DNA from: Chryseobacterium cucumeris
Lineage (GTDB): Bacteria > Bacteroidota > Bacteroidia > Flavobacteriales > Weeksellaceae
Reading direction: 5' to 3'
Assembly (NCBI RefSeq): GCF_001593385.1
Contig: NZ_LUVZ01000001.1
Coordinates: forward strand, 620,001 to 684,000
Length of the DNA: 64,000 bases
Positions 1 to 9,959 of the stretch are shown piece by piece. Position 1 is the stretch's first letter. Every line of letters begins with the position of its first letter. Made by a program: the position numbers and the translations under genes. The notes below the pieces were generated by a model that saw only the letters and a program-made list of their open reading frames with translations, made no database searches and was not told the origin of the DNA.

Positions 1-449
1 AGGGCTTCGGGAAATGTATTTAGATTATTAGCATCTAAATGTACCACTTTTAAGTTCTGAAGCTTTGCAAGATTAGGATTAATGCTTGTCAAGCTGTTCA
101 GATTCATAGAAAAAGTAGTCAGTTTCTTCAGATTGCTTACCTCATCAGGAATAAATTTAATGCTGTTTTCATTCACATTTAAAATTTCCAGTTCTTTTAA
201 AGCAAAAAGTTCCTGATCCATTTTCTCAAGCTTATTCGCCATGATATTCAAAAAGAATAATGAATCCAGTTTTACAATCTGAGGAGGAATATTGAAAAGA
301 CCTTTTTCTCTGAAACTTATACTGTAAACCGCTTTTTTACTTTTTAAAGCATCTTCAATATTGGTAAATGTAGGATATTTCACCGGATCAATCTGTGCTT
401 TGATCTGAGAAAGTGAGATGATGGAAATCAATAAGAAAAGCTTTTTCAT
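1..449 (-). CDS. Leucine-rich-repeat secreted protein (partial, C-terminus cut off)
   Basis: The reading frame starts at the ATG at 449 and runs off the left edge, so only about 149 residues are visible. It opens with a signal peptide (MKKLFLLISIISLSQIKAQ). From about residue 60 there are successive leucine-rich repeats of roughly 23 residues with the pattern LxxLxxLxLxxNxLxxIP (for example LKELEILNVNENSIKFIP). Such repeats usually bind proteins, and an exported version would act in the periplasm or at the surface. It lies 57 nt downstream of the PhoX-like gene on the same strand, with a hairpin in between, so co-transcription is uncertain. No enzyme function can be inferred. Confidence 0.8.
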   Translation of the reverse strand, partial: MKKLFLLISIISLSQIKAQIDPVKYPTFTNIEDALKSKKAVYSISFREKGLFNIPPQIVKLDSLFFLNIMANKLEKMDQELFALKELEILNVNENSIKFIPDEVSNLKKLTTFSMNLNSLTSINPNLAKLQNLKVVHLDANNLNTFPEA

Positions 450-450
450 A

Positions 451-490
451 AAAATAAAAGGTCTGCCAGCAACCAAAGCTGCCGACAGAC
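451..490 (-). terminator. Possible terminator after the PhoX-like gene
   Basis: An imperfect hairpin (GTCTG...CAGAC outside, CAGC...GCTG inside) is followed on the minus strand by CTTTTATTTTT. It sits between the PhoX-like stop codon and the next start. Confidence 0.45.
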
Positions 491-506
491 AAGAATTATA
501 AATAAT

Positions 507-2660
507 TTATTTCTTTACAAGTTTAACTGTTTTCTGGAATCCTCCTTCAGCTTCAATATTTAAAACTAAAACTCGTGATCCTTCTAACTGTTGTGTGAAA
601 TCAAGATCCAATACTTTATTGGTTCCGTTGAATTTCTTCGTGTAAACGATTTTCCCGTCCATGCTGTAAGCTGTTACAGAAATATCTTTCAATCCTTTTG
701 CTGAATTGATTTTTACCACTCCTGAAGTTGGGTTCGGTGCTAATGTTACTGTATTCTCTTCAATTTTGGTATCAATAGTTCCTAAAGTTCCTTCAGTTCC
801 AAGGTTATTTTTAAGGGCAATAACGATCGTTGCTGATTTTCCTCTGTAATCAATTGTATTTCCTGTAGCATCTACATCTGTAGAAATTGTTGAATCCGGG
901 TGTTGAATAGAGAAGAAACCAAATTTATGATCAGGTGTAAATGTCAATCCTGTAGGTTCCGAACCAGCCGGCATAGAAGCAAATAGTCTTACTTTCGGAT
1001 TGGCCTGTGTATGATCCGGAGCAATGACCCAGATATAGTTTTTACCACCATCCTGAAGTACCCAAAGGTTTCCAAGTTCATCGAAAGTAAGGTTGTCATT
1101 TCCGTCTCCCCAGGCTTCAGATTTCATTCCCTGAGCTGTATTGAAAGAATATACAGAAGAACTTCCACCTACAAATGTTTCTACCTGAGAAGCAGTAGTT
1201 CCGTTATCCTGTAAACGGTATACTCTGTCTAATCCTTTTGCCGTAAAGTAGATTTTACCATCCAGCGGGCTGATATCAACATCTTCTACCCCGTTGAATT
1301 TTGTTCCACCTAATGACAGGGCGTTGGTATTGGTATTATTCTGATCTACTTTTTCTTTATTCGGAACCTGAATCCATGTCGCTGTAGTTCCTACCGGATC
1401 TCCTGCAGCCGTTAATCCCTGATCCAGTTTTAATACATAAAGGTTTCCTGAAGAGAGATCATTAGGAGTATCCATTACATATTTGTACACCAAGTGAGTT
1501 CCACCGTCTTCTCCATAATACGCTATAGTTCCCGCATTATTGATCACCACATTCTCGTGGTTCATGATTCCCATCTGCCAAAGCTTACCTTTTGTCCCGT
1601 TAGGGTTTTTAGATATAACCTGAGCAGTAGCAGGATCAATCTCTACCAGCCAGCCATAATCTTTATAACCGTCATTGTTCACATCATTGGAAGTTACAGA
1701 TTCTTCTGCAGTGACTATAGTTCCCCACGGCGTAATTCCTCCGGAACAGTTCCTGATCGTCTGTACCAAACTTGGATCTGAGAAACTTACCGCTCTTGAT
1801 TTTGTCAGCTGCCAAAGTTTTGAAGTCGCGTTATAGTTGATTTCTGCCATGGTAACTCCTCCGGGATTCGTTTCATGGTTGACAGAAAGATATCCGTTCG
1901 TACTGCTTCCTGTTTTTGGGACATAACCGGTAAAGTCATTCTGACCTCCTACCAATCCTCCGCCTTCGGTATAGCTGTCTCCTTCTTTTAAAATAAGCTG
2001 GTATTTGTGTTCAGCCGGAATAATTAACTTATTGGTTTGTGCTGTAGGAACAATTGAAGTAAAACAGCTGATATGCGTTCCGTTACAAGTTACAGGAATA
2101 GTTGTATTGGTAGTCGTTTTCAGATAAGCATCAATTCTTAAGTCTGAACTGGTTGTACTTCTGTTATGTAATTCAATAGAAAATCTGTTAACACCGTTTA
2201 CAAATTTTGATTTTGGAATTGAAAAAATGTTATAAACACTCTCTGCTGCCCCATCAATAGTAGTACTGGAGAAAGTATTGAATGTAACAGCACCTGCAGG
2301 CATATTATCTCTTACAACTTCTTCTCCGTTAAGGTATACAATAATACCGTCGTCTCTCATCACACCAAACTCCATAGTATCGGAAAGCGTTGAAAGATCT
2401 ACCGTAAAATCTTTAGCAAAATAGGCTGTAGTAAGCCCTGAATTGATTGTGGTAGTTACAGGATCTCCATATCCTAACGGGCCGTTTCCTACTGCCCATG
2501 TTGAAATATCATAGGTTTGGGCATTCCAACCGGCTGGCTGCGCCTGGTTGTTATCTTTATAGCTCCATGACGCATTCTTATTGAATATCAAGGTCTGCGC
2601 CTGAAGACCAGAACCGGCCAGTATAGCCAAAGCTCCCACTGCTAGTAGTTTTTTCTTCAT
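507..2660 (-). CDS. PhoX-like (DUF839) secreted phosphatase with T9SS sorting domain
   Basis: This is a 717-aa exported protein. The signal peptide ends near LQAQ (residues 19-22). Residues 25-185 form a beta-rich galactose-binding-like module. About 215-640 resembles the PhoX/DUF839 beta-propeller family of calcium/iron-dependent alkaline phosphatases, with the family-like stretches GGITPWGTIVTAEE, GIMNHENVVI and YYGEDGGTHLVYKY. The last 75 residues (APNPTSGVVKI..., then YSMDGKIVY) are a type A T9SS sorting domain, so the protein should cross the outer membrane and be released or surface-bound. The likely role is release of phosphate from organic esters. The activity is inferred from family resemblance; related propellers of unknown function exist. 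A TAnnTTTG box lies upstream at 2686. Confidence 0.78.
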   Translation of the reverse strand: MKKKLLAVGALAILAGSGLQAQTLIFNKNASWSYKDNNQAQPAGWNAQTYDISTWAVGNGPLGYGDPVTTTINSGLTTAYFAKDFTVDLSTLSDTMEFGVMRDDGIIVYLNGEEVVRDNMPAGAVTFNTFSSTTIDGAAESVYNIFSIPKSKFVNGVNRFSIELHNRSTTSSDLRIDAYLKTTTNTTIPVTCNGTHISCFTSIVPTAQTNKLIIPAEHKYQLILKEGDSYTEGGGLVGGQNDFTGYVPKTGSSTNGYLSVNHETNPGGVTMAEINYNATSKLWQLTKSRAVSFSDPSLVQTIRNCSGGITPWGTIVTAEESVTSNDVNNDGYKDYGWLVEIDPATAQVISKNPNGTKGKLWQMGIMNHENVVINNAGTIAYYGEDGGTHLVYKYVMDTPNDLSSGNLYVLKLDQGLTAAGDPVGTTATWIQVPNKEKVDQNNTNTNALSLGGTKFNGVEDVDISPLDGKIYFTAKGLDRVYRLQDNGTTASQVETFVGGSSSVYSFNTAQGMKSEAWGDGNDNLTFDELGNLWVLQDGGKNYIWVIAPDHTQANPKVRLFASMPAGSEPTGLTFTPDHKFGFFSIQHPDSTISTDVDATGNTIDYRGKSATIVIALKNNLGTEGTLGTIDTKIEENTVTLAPNPTSGVVKINSAKGLKDISVTAYSMDGKIVYTKKFNGTNKVLDLDFTQQLEGSRVLVLNIEAEGGFQKTVKLVKK

Positions 2661-2685
2661 TTTTTATTTGATTTATTAGACCTTG

Positions 2686-2693
2686 CAAAACTA
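2686..2693 (-). promoter_or_regulatory. -7 box (TAGTTTTG) upstream of the PhoX-like gene
   Basis: The minus strand reads TAGTTTTG 26 nt before the start codon, matching the Bacteroidota consensus TAnnTTTG. I see no TTG at the expected -33 distance, so this is only a candidate. Confidence 0.35.
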
Positions 2694-2879
2694 TTTTTTT
2701 AGCGCTTTTTCTCTGTTAATAGGATTTTAAATCTAAATCGTCGAATATTAACTTATCAAAAACCTAATGTTAAGTGGATTAATTTTTTGTTACAAAAGCA
2801 TAAGGTCCCAACCTTCTTTTCGGAACACAAGTATCTGAAATCCTTATTAAAGTTATAAAATTTTAGAAGCAGGACAATC

Positions 2880-2910
2880 AAAAAATAAGGTATGTCAACT
2901 GACATACCTT
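2880..2910 (-). terminator. Rho-independent terminator after the 1352-aa T9SS protein
   Basis: There are two perfect 11-nt arms (AAGGTATGTCA / TGACATACCTT) around a 2-nt centre, followed on the minus strand by ATTTTTTG. It lies 26 nt beyond the stop codon of the gene ending at 2936. Confidence 0.8.
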
Positions 2911-2935
2911 ATAAATCAAATATTGTTTTTTTAAT

Positions 2936-5900
2936 TTATTTAATGATGAATTTTTCCTGAGATGTATTGCTTTTAGATATGTAGGATGCGATATATGCTC
3001 CTTTTGGAAGGTTCAGTATAATGTTTTCTTCAGATTTTAAACTGAATATTTCTGCTACTTTTTTACCGGACATATCATAAATAATTAATTGTGAGCCTAC
3101 CCAAGATTTTGGCACGCGCACTGAGATTGGAGAGCCCTGAGCAGACGGGTTGGGAACAATTCTTGGCAACTGACTTTTCGCAACCTCGGAATTAACTCTG
3201 GATAATGCAGAAGATGAATTGGTAAGGAAAAACTGACTGAAAGAATTTACATTTAAATTTGTGTTAAAAGTAACCCTTGTATTAAGACCTGTACCGGAAA
3301 CCTGATCTGCATTATCGACGCTTGTTCCCCAGGTGCTTCCAAAGTCATTACTCCCTCTTTTGAAGAGACTGTAAGAAGATGGATTCAGATAATTGCCAAA
3401 TCCTGCATTTTTATAAAATGATAACGATGTAAGCGGTGAAAATGTAAGATTTGTCCCATAATTGTTTATAATCGTATAGAACTCAAAATTAGTATCCGTA
3501 TTTGGTAATTGGTCAGGATTAATTGTACCTCTTGATATCCATACATCTCCATTCGGATAAGTACCTGAATTAAACTCCATAGCAACTCCGGCAGTTGTAA
3601 AGTCTTTCACACCAGAAGACGTAACATTCATTTTTTCACTTACTCCTTCAAAAACCGGAGCATTTGAAGTTAATCTTGTATATCCTGTTCCCTGATAGGA
3701 TGCAAAAGTTCCTGAGTTGTTTTTATTAACCGTAATATTCCCGGTCGATTCATTGAACTGAAGATAATACACCAATCCATTTAAAATAGAATCTCCGGCA
3801 ATACTTTTTGTCAAATGTCTCCATTGTCTGATTTCATCAATAGATAATGGTCTGTTCCAGATTGCAACTTCATCCATTTCCAATTGGGTAAATCTGTTCG
3901 TATATCCTCTTCCATAGCTTCCTAAAAACAAGAGGTTGAAAACTTCAGACGGTAATGCTGTATTATTTATACTTTCTTTTCCGTTAACATATATTTTTAC
4001 ATTCGTTCCGTTGCTTACCAATGCGATGTGTGACCATTGCCCTACAGGAGCCTGCAAACCGGATGACCAGCTCCAGCCCGGGTGAAAGCCGATTGTGTTG
4101 TTGCCTTCTCTGAAATTCATTCCAAATGGATTGCTGCCATCCTGAGACATAAAAACACCACTGTAATCGGTCTGGATACCGTTGGGTTTTATCCAGCAAG
4201 AGAATGTAAAAGAATTTTTATTAAGGTTAGCGTTATCTATTTTAATATAATCACCTGTGGTTTGACCTGTAAGTTTTATACTGTTTCCAGGAACTTTGTC
4301 AGGCTGGCTTGTTCCACACTGATTATTGATTTCAATAAAATTATTGAGTGTCTGCGTGCTTGTTCCATATTGATCTGTCACCGTTAAAGTTACGGGATAG
4401 GTTCCGTTCGCGGCTCCCGCATAAGAAACCAATGGGTTTTCTAATGTGGAAGTAGAGGGTGTTCCTCCCGGAAAGCTCCATTGCCATGTAGCACTGGCAT
4501 TACGTACAACGGAATAATCTTTAAACTGGACTTTTTCTGCAACCGGACAGCTAATTTTATTATTTCCAACTGATATTAAAGCACTGGGAGGACTTATCTC
4601 ATATAAAGCATGCTCAAATGCACCTCTGGATGTTCCTATTTTTAATTTATTTTCATTGTAATTGATGAACATAAAACGTACATCACACATGGGCAAGCCA
4701 TTACCCAGCATTACCCAATTCTGCATCACATTATTTCTGTAAAATATCCCTGCTTTATTGCCTACATACACACCGCCGTTTGATCCTCTCTGGAAAATAA
4801 TTTTCGTAATAGGAGAAGTCGTGAGTACAGAAGAACTGAGATTAGTCCAGGTTGCTCCTCCGTCACCTGACTTTAATACTTTGCATACAGACTGAACGCC
4901 GCTGTAAGTTATCCATATTTTGTCTGGATCATCATCTCCAATGGCAATATCTGATATATTGGTTTGTCCAGAAGTTACTGTCGTATTAGGGGTAATATCA
5001 GTCCACGTAAGCCCAGCGTCTGTCGTTTTCCAAAGTTTATTATTGGTTAAACCTTCAACAACAATCATTACATTGGGGTTTTTAGCAGAAATCTTTTCTC
5101 TGAATACCTGATTGCCAAAGGTTTTTACGATAGATATACTATTTCCGTTGTCTTCGGTTTTAATAAGAGAATTTTTCCATGTTGCCAAATTCGGGTTGCC
5201 TGTCGGATATTGACCTGCATGATGGGTAATCATGGTATAGTATTTATTGGGATGGAATTCTATGGAATTAAAATAAGCATAAATTCCTCCTAAATCCAGG
5301 AAATTAGGTTCATTAATCAGTGTATTCACGCCGGTCCTGAAATACCGGTAATTACTATATCCCTGGCTGTAAATATACCGGTCATCCAACGGATTAACGT
5401 CCGTATTCCCCTGATCTGCCCCTGTTCCGTTATACCAATCAAAACCATTGGCACTTTCCTTAATCATTACCGGGCCGTGATTATTCCCCGATGCAACCAG
5501 ATTGGTTTTGAAAGCACTTCCGAAACCCCAAAGTTCATGATTACCAATACTGTTGGTTAAAGTAGTCATTGTGACTCCCAAATTGCCGGATGCTGCCATT
5601 TCCCCATCACTTCCTGTTACAAATTTTCCGTTCACGAAATCCATGGATCTGATATCAGAATGAGTGTATGAAGCAGGAGTAGTAAAGGTTACTCCATTAT
5701 CTGTGGAAATCCTGATTTGACCCACTCCATAAGTTCCATATACAATCTTATTTTCATCATTACGGTCCATTTGTATGTCGCCATGATGCAGACTGTTAAT
5801 TCCTCCGGAACCAGGAACCATATTGATTCTTGAATTTTCAACGGCTCCGGTAGCTTTATTAAATTTATAAAGGTTAACCGCCTGATGCCCATAGGCATTA

Positions 5901-6994
5901 GCACCGCTGCCTGCTGCTACATAGAACGAAGAAGTATTATTTGTGGGTAAAAAAACTTTAACCCAACCAACAATTTGCCCATTGGCAGTAGTATCCAAGG
6001 TAGTAGAATTTAATTGGGTAAAGCTAGCTCCCTGATTAGTTGATTTATAAACCTTAAAAATATTATTGTTTGATGAGCTGGCAAAATAAACCGAATTCCC
6101 ATCATTCGGATCCCATTCCAAAGATTCACTCTGCGTTGAAGAATCTCCAATCTGATAATCTGCAGGAAGACCGGTTTGAACGGCACTCCAGGTATTTCCG
6201 CCATCACTTGTTCTGTACAATGAGGTTCCCCAGTGAACAACAGCAATATTAGCATTTGAAGGAGAAACTGCAATATCATAAGCTTTTCCGGAATAGTTTG
6301 CGGAAGTCATCGTGGTGGCAGTCCAGTTAAGCCCGCCATCTATAGATTTAATGACCTGGGTATCGCTTAATGCATACACTGTTTGTGGATTAGCAATACA
6401 TACGTCAATGTCATTATACTTAGAATCAGGAAAACCGTTATCTACAAGATTCCAGGACGTTCCTCCATCTATAGTACGCCATAGCCCTCCGGTTACGAAG
6501 GATACAAACATCTTTTGAGCATTGGTAGGATCTATCCTGGTTAAAAACACATACCCTCCATGATTATATTTATTGGAATAATTTGTACTTGCACTATTTA
6601 CCGGTCCTATTATTGTCCAGTCACCAACTTGTGTTTGTGTAGATAATAAGGCTACATTTTTTACTTTAGGTTGATTGAACAATAAAGGTTCAGGGGTAAC
6701 TTTCCCCTGATTATCCAGATAAAACAACTTTGTTCTTAACCAGTCTTCGCCAATACTTCTTGGCTTGCTTTTTTCCCACCTGTGACTGCCAAAATACTTG
6801 TCGAAACTGGCTTTTACTTTGAAGTAATCGACATTGTCCTTCATTTCAGAAAACCATGGTTGGGACTTGTGCCTTAATTCGTATTCTATGTCTTCATCCT
6901 CTTCAGTTTCATTTTTTGCTGCCGGAAGAGTTTGAGCATGATAAATTGCTGAGATCAGCAAAGTAGGTAAAAGAAGTCGCTTTATTTTCATCAT
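2936..6994 (-). CDS. Large secreted BNR-repeat / PKD / LamG-like protein with T9SS sorting domain
   Basis: This is a 1352-aa protein with a signal peptide ending near residue 20 (IYHAQ). Residues 120-790 contain many BNR/sortilin-type beta-propeller repeats with Asp-box motifs such as TSDGGNTWSAV, TTDAGLTWTDI and SGDGGATWTNL. A PKD domain follows (about 810-905, WQWSFPGGTPSTST), then a concanavalin A/LamG-like domain (about 925-1090), a linker, and a type A T9SS sorting domain from about 1275 (VPNPSAQGSPI...). BNR propellers occur in sialidases, xyloglucanases and non-enzymatic adhesins; I see no residue set that decides between these. It is monocistronic, with an AT-rich leader and a strong terminator. 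Two adjacent ATGs offer alternative starts one codon apart. Confidence 0.8.
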   Translation of the reverse strand: MMKIKRLLLPTLLISAIYHAQTLPAAKNETEEDEDIEYELRHKSQPWFSEMKDNVDYFKVKASFDKYFGSHRWEKSKPRSIGEDWLRTKLFYLDNQGKVTPEPLLFNQPKVKNVALLSTQTQVGDWTIIGPVNSASTNYSNKYNHGGYVFLTRIDPTNAQKMFVSFVTGGLWRTIDGGTSWNLVDNGFPDSKYNDIDVCIANPQTVYALSDTQVIKSIDGGLNWTATTMTSANYSGKAYDIAVSPSNANIAVVHWGTSLYRTSDGGNTWSAVQTGLPADYQIGDSSTQSESLEWDPNDGNSVYFASSSNNNIFKVYKSTNQGASFTQLNSTTLDTTANGQIVGWVKVFLPTNNTSSFYVAAGSGANAYGHQAVNLYKFNKATGAVENSRINMVPGSGGINSLHHGDIQMDRNDENKIVYGTYGVGQIRISTDNGVTFTTPASYTHSDIRSMDFVNGKFVTGSDGEMAASGNLGVTMTTLTNSIGNHELWGFGSAFKTNLVASGNNHGPVMIKESANGFDWYNGTGADQGNTDVNPLDDRYIYSQGYSNYRYFRTGVNTLINEPNFLDLGGIYAYFNSIEFHPNKYYTMITHHAGQYPTGNPNLATWKNSLIKTEDNGNSISIVKTFGNQVFREKISAKNPNVMIVVEGLTNNKLWKTTDAGLTWTDITPNTTVTSGQTNISDIAIGDDDPDKIWITYSGVQSVCKVLKSGDGGATWTNLSSSVLTTSPITKIIFQRGSNGGVYVGNKAGIFYRNNVMQNWVMLGNGLPMCDVRFMFINYNENKLKIGTSRGAFEHALYEISPPSALISVGNNKISCPVAEKVQFKDYSVVRNASATWQWSFPGGTPSTSTLENPLVSYAGAANGTYPVTLTVTDQYGTSTQTLNNFIEINNQCGTSQPDKVPGNSIKLTGQTTGDYIKIDNANLNKNSFTFSCWIKPNGIQTDYSGVFMSQDGSNPFGMNFREGNNTIGFHPGWSWSSGLQAPVGQWSHIALVSNGTNVKIYVNGKESINNTALPSEVFNLLFLGSYGRGYTNRFTQLEMDEVAIWNRPLSIDEIRQWRHLTKSIAGDSILNGLVYYLQFNESTGNITVNKNNSGTFASYQGTGYTRLTSNAPVFEGVSEKMNVTSSGVKDFTTAGVAMEFNSGTYPNGDVWISRGTINPDQLPNTDTNFEFYTIINNYGTNLTFSPLTSLSFYKNAGFGNYLNPSSYSLFKRGSNDFGSTWGTSVDNADQVSGTGLNTRVTFNTNLNVNSFSQFFLTNSSSALSRVNSEVAKSQLPRIVPNPSAQGSPISVRVPKSWVGSQLIIYDMSGKKVAEIFSLKSEENIILNLPKGAYIASYISKSNTSQEKFIIK

Positions 6995-7393
6995 TATTAT
7001 TATTTAATCATTAAATCATTATCAATGAAGTAAATTTAAACAATACCAATAATACTTAAACAACATGCGAATATTTTACTAATATTTTACATTTTTAATT
7101 AATTTAATAAAATTATAATGATTCAGTGTTTATCATACACCTACACAAACTTTAATAGATTTAATGTACTGAAAAGCCTGAAAACATTTTATGTAAAACA
7201 AAACAATTAAAGAAAAAAATTTTTGATCGTGGTAAGGAAAATGAACAAATACTCTGGCTTTAAGAGTACGGATATGTGATGTAAGACCATTTTTTTATTG
7301 CCCTGAATACTTGCCTTTGCCCAAGAGGTTAATGGTTCAAAGCAAAACCATACCTTGCAACTCCCACTCCGAATCTCATACCAAGAAAACCGT
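6995..7393. other. Gene-free AT-rich spacer
   Basis: This 399-nt stretch lies between two minus-strand genes. It holds the leader of the 1352-aa protein gene. It also has a small perfect hairpin near 7249-7267 (TACTCT/AGAGTA) that could weakly end the cytochrome peroxidase transcript. No exact TAnnTTTG box and no plausible small gene were seen. Confidence 0.5.
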
Positions 7394-9223
7394 CTATTTT
7401 GATTTACTCACATCCGTAAGAGCATTCAGAAAGGCGATGATCTGCTTTATTTCTGTTTCAGTGAAGTTCAGTTTATCGGATGCCAGCGTCTGGTTTTTCA
7501 TTTTTAATCCTAAACCTTCTCCTCCACCTTCGTTATAAAAATCCAGGACTTCTTCCAAGGTATTGAAAGCTCCGTTATGGAAATAAGGTTTGGTAAGGGC
7601 AATATTTCTCACCGTTACTGTTTTGAATGAATAATCATAAATCCATGATTTTTCCTTTTTCACAGGGCTGTTTCCTCGTCCTAAATCCTGATCAAGCTCT
7701 ACCGGAAGCTGTTTGATCGGTCTGGTTGTTATTCCCAAGACTTCAGATTCATTTTCATTAAAAAATGGAGGTACCAATCCTGAAAAGGTGGGTGTAAAAT
7801 GACAGGTTGCACAATTGGCTTTTCCCATAAAGAGGTTGAATCCTTTTTTCACATCATTGGAAACCTCTTTTTCATTCCTCATAAAACGGTCAAAATCGCT
7901 GTCAAATGAGTACAATGAAGCCACATAAGAACTTAATGCTTTTGAAAAATTTTCTTTACTGATTTTCCCGTCCTTGAAGGCATTTCGGAACGCTTTTTTA
8001 TACTCAGGTTTTGTTTTTAATTTCTGGATAATGCTTTCATAGCTGGTATTAAATTCCTGCTCATTATAAATAACGTGCTCTGCCTGCTGTTCAAGATAGA
8101 AAGCACGAAGATCATAGAAAAACCTCTTGGCAAAAACAGCATTATATAAAGATGGGGAATTCCTCAAAACCGTTTTCCCTTCCACATTACTTTGTGATTT
8201 TGCCTTCAGATCTGTAAAAGCATTTTCCTGAAGATGGCAAGTCGCACAGCTCATTTTTCCGTTACCACTTAAATTCTGATCGTAGAAAATGGATTTTCCA
8301 AGGTTACGGAGTTCCGGACTATCTTCTGAAGATTTTAATAAAGTATAAAAATAAGGATCCAAAAAATCACTGCTGAAAAAGTTTTTGTTTCCCACATTCC
8401 ATCCGGAAAACTCTTTAAGATCATCAGGTCTTCCGTCCCATTTTCCCAGCTCTTCATACAAAGGCTGAACGTATTTTTTATAAAATTCAATACGATCAAA
8501 AGTTTCAAAGTCGGTATTTTTTGAAAGATAGCCAATAGCTTCTGTTAATATCAGATTAGATTTCTGAGTATTATAGTTTTTAAAATAAGGATCATCATTG
8601 ATGTACTGCTGTATTCCTGCAAAAGCATGTCTGGTTTCTTCAGAAATATTCAAAGATCCCGGCGTATCAAAACCTGAAACACCCAGTGAATAGATCCTGA
8701 TCAACTCTATTCGCAAAGGCAGTGTTTTGTTATTTCCTTTGCTCAACCCATTTTTTAAAGCACTTAAATAAAACCCGGAATAGCTGTTATACAAAAAGGT
8801 AGTAATGGTTTTAATTTTTTCTTTCTCATGTATTGCTTCGTCGGAAAATATCAGTTCATCCAGTACCTGCAATCCTTCGGGAGGAAGTGTATAGGCGGAA
8901 GTTCCTGCAGCTTCTATATGAAACAAAGGTGCTGCATTAAGATGGGTTTTGGTAAATTCAGGATAATGATAAGCGATATAGAACTCAACTTCTTTGAATG
9001 AATTTCTTGTTCTGCTTAGTGATTTTTGCAGCTCTTCCAGGGAAACACGATCTTCAGAGAACTTATCAACATCTGATTTCAGCTGTTCAAGCTTGGTTTT
9101 AAAGTCGGACAACCCTTTATTGACAAATGTATTTTCGCTTTCTTTTCCTTTATAAACAGGATTAAAAGACATTATTGCAAATCCTATCAGAAGGACGATT
9201 ACAAGCAGTGGATAAGATCTCAT
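7394..9223 (-). CDS. Di-haem cytochrome c peroxidase (MauG/CcpA type) with N-terminal extension
   Basis: This is a 609-aa periplasmic, probably membrane-anchored protein; residues 5-20 form one hydrophobic segment without a clear cleavage site. The C-terminal half (about 300-605) is the bacterial cytochrome c peroxidase/MauG fold, with two c-type haem motifs: C326-A-T-C329-H330 and C471-A-T-C474-H475. Enzymes of this family reduce hydrogen peroxide or oxidise protein or small-molecule substrates. The first 300 residues are largely helical and roughly imelysin-like (LQVLDELIFSD). They are unlike the short N-termini of classical CcpA, which makes the protein nearly twice the usual length of about 330 aa. 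No partner gene is adjacent. Confidence 0.85.
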   Translation of the reverse strand: MRSYPLLVIVLLIGFAIMSFNPVYKGKESENTFVNKGLSDFKTKLEQLKSDVDKFSEDRVSLEELQKSLSRTRNSFKEVEFYIAYHYPEFTKTHLNAAPLFHIEAAGTSAYTLPPEGLQVLDELIFSDEAIHEKEKIKTITTFLYNSYSGFYLSALKNGLSKGNNKTLPLRIELIRIYSLGVSGFDTPGSLNISEETRHAFAGIQQYINDDPYFKNYNTQKSNLILTEAIGYLSKNTDFETFDRIEFYKKYVQPLYEELGKWDGRPDDLKEFSGWNVGNKNFFSSDFLDPYFYTLLKSSEDSPELRNLGKSIFYDQNLSGNGKMSCATCHLQENAFTDLKAKSQSNVEGKTVLRNSPSLYNAVFAKRFFYDLRAFYLEQQAEHVIYNEQEFNTSYESIIQKLKTKPEYKKAFRNAFKDGKISKENFSKALSSYVASLYSFDSDFDRFMRNEKEVSNDVKKGFNLFMGKANCATCHFTPTFSGLVPPFFNENESEVLGITTRPIKQLPVELDQDLGRGNSPVKKEKSWIYDYSFKTVTVRNIALTKPYFHNGAFNTLEEVLDFYNEGGGEGLGLKMKNQTLASDKLNFTETEIKQIIAFLNALTDVSKSK

Positions 9224-9236
9224 GAATTTTTAGCGG

Positions 9237-9244
9237 CAAAAGTA
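9237..9244 (-). promoter_or_regulatory. -7 box (TACTTTTG) upstream of the cytochrome peroxidase gene
   Basis: The minus strand reads TACTTTTG 14 nt before the start codon, matching TAnnTTTG. There is no convincing -33 TTG. Confidence 0.35.
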
Positions 9245-9451
9245 TTCATCTGATGTTATCTCAGTTTTAATAACAGATTAAATAATGTTTATATTTCCGG
9301 TACAATATTTTTCACTAATTTTAAACCCCGAAATCAAATTCATTATTCTAAAGAGAACGGTTCTTCGAAATACCGGAAAATAGTGGCGGGAGATTATTGG
9401 GAGAGGATTTTTTAAATTAAATTCAACACATCAAAAAAACTAAATAGGAGT

Positions 9452-9937
9452 ATGAAAACAAAACTATGGTTTGCTGTTATGGCAAGTTTCCTTTCTATGA
9501 CGGCATTTTCCCAGAAAAAAAAGCAACCGGAAAAGATATCCGGAAAGCCACAGGAAATGGCTGTATATGCAGAGAAAAGAGGGGCTGATTATTATTTGGT
9601 CCGCCTGGAAAAAGATAAAAACATTCCCAATGTCTATGTACATTCCAATGGTATAACCAAGCCTTATAAAAATTATTCTGACCTGAAAGATATTGTTACA
9701 GAGTTCCCCGGAATGATGACTTCCAACAACTCAACAAAGGAAGAACTGATTTCTATTCTTAAAAAAGATGATCACTTCTACGAAATCACTTCACAGAGGA
9801 AAGATCCTAAAAACATTGAAAAGACGGTCATTACTGTATATGAGGTTATGAACGGACAGAAAAGGATTGTAGAAGAATACAATGACATCTACGAGGTTAT
9901 GGCATCTCCTTATAAAGAAGCCATTATGATTAATTAA
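9452..9937 (+). CDS. Small secreted protein of unknown function
   Basis: This is a 161-aa protein with a clear signal peptide (MKTKLWFAVMASFLSMTAFSQ, cleavage after residue 20 or 21). The mature part is highly charged and lysine-rich, with no cysteine and no motif I recognise. A purine-rich AGGAG sits directly against the start codon. It precedes the nucleoside phosphorylase by 22 nt on the same strand, so the two may share a transcript, although a functional link is not obvious. The signal peptide and the ordered composition make it a likely real gene. Confidence 0.7.
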   Translation: MKTKLWFAVMASFLSMTAFSQKKKQPEKISGKPQEMAVYAEKRGADYYLVRLEKDKNIPNVYVHSNGITKPYKNYSDLKDIVTEFPGMMTSNNSTKEELISILKKDDHFYEITSQRKDPKNIEKTVITVYEVMNGQKRIVEEYNDIYEVMASPYKEAIMIN

Positions 9938-9959
9938 AAAAACAAAAAATATACATATT

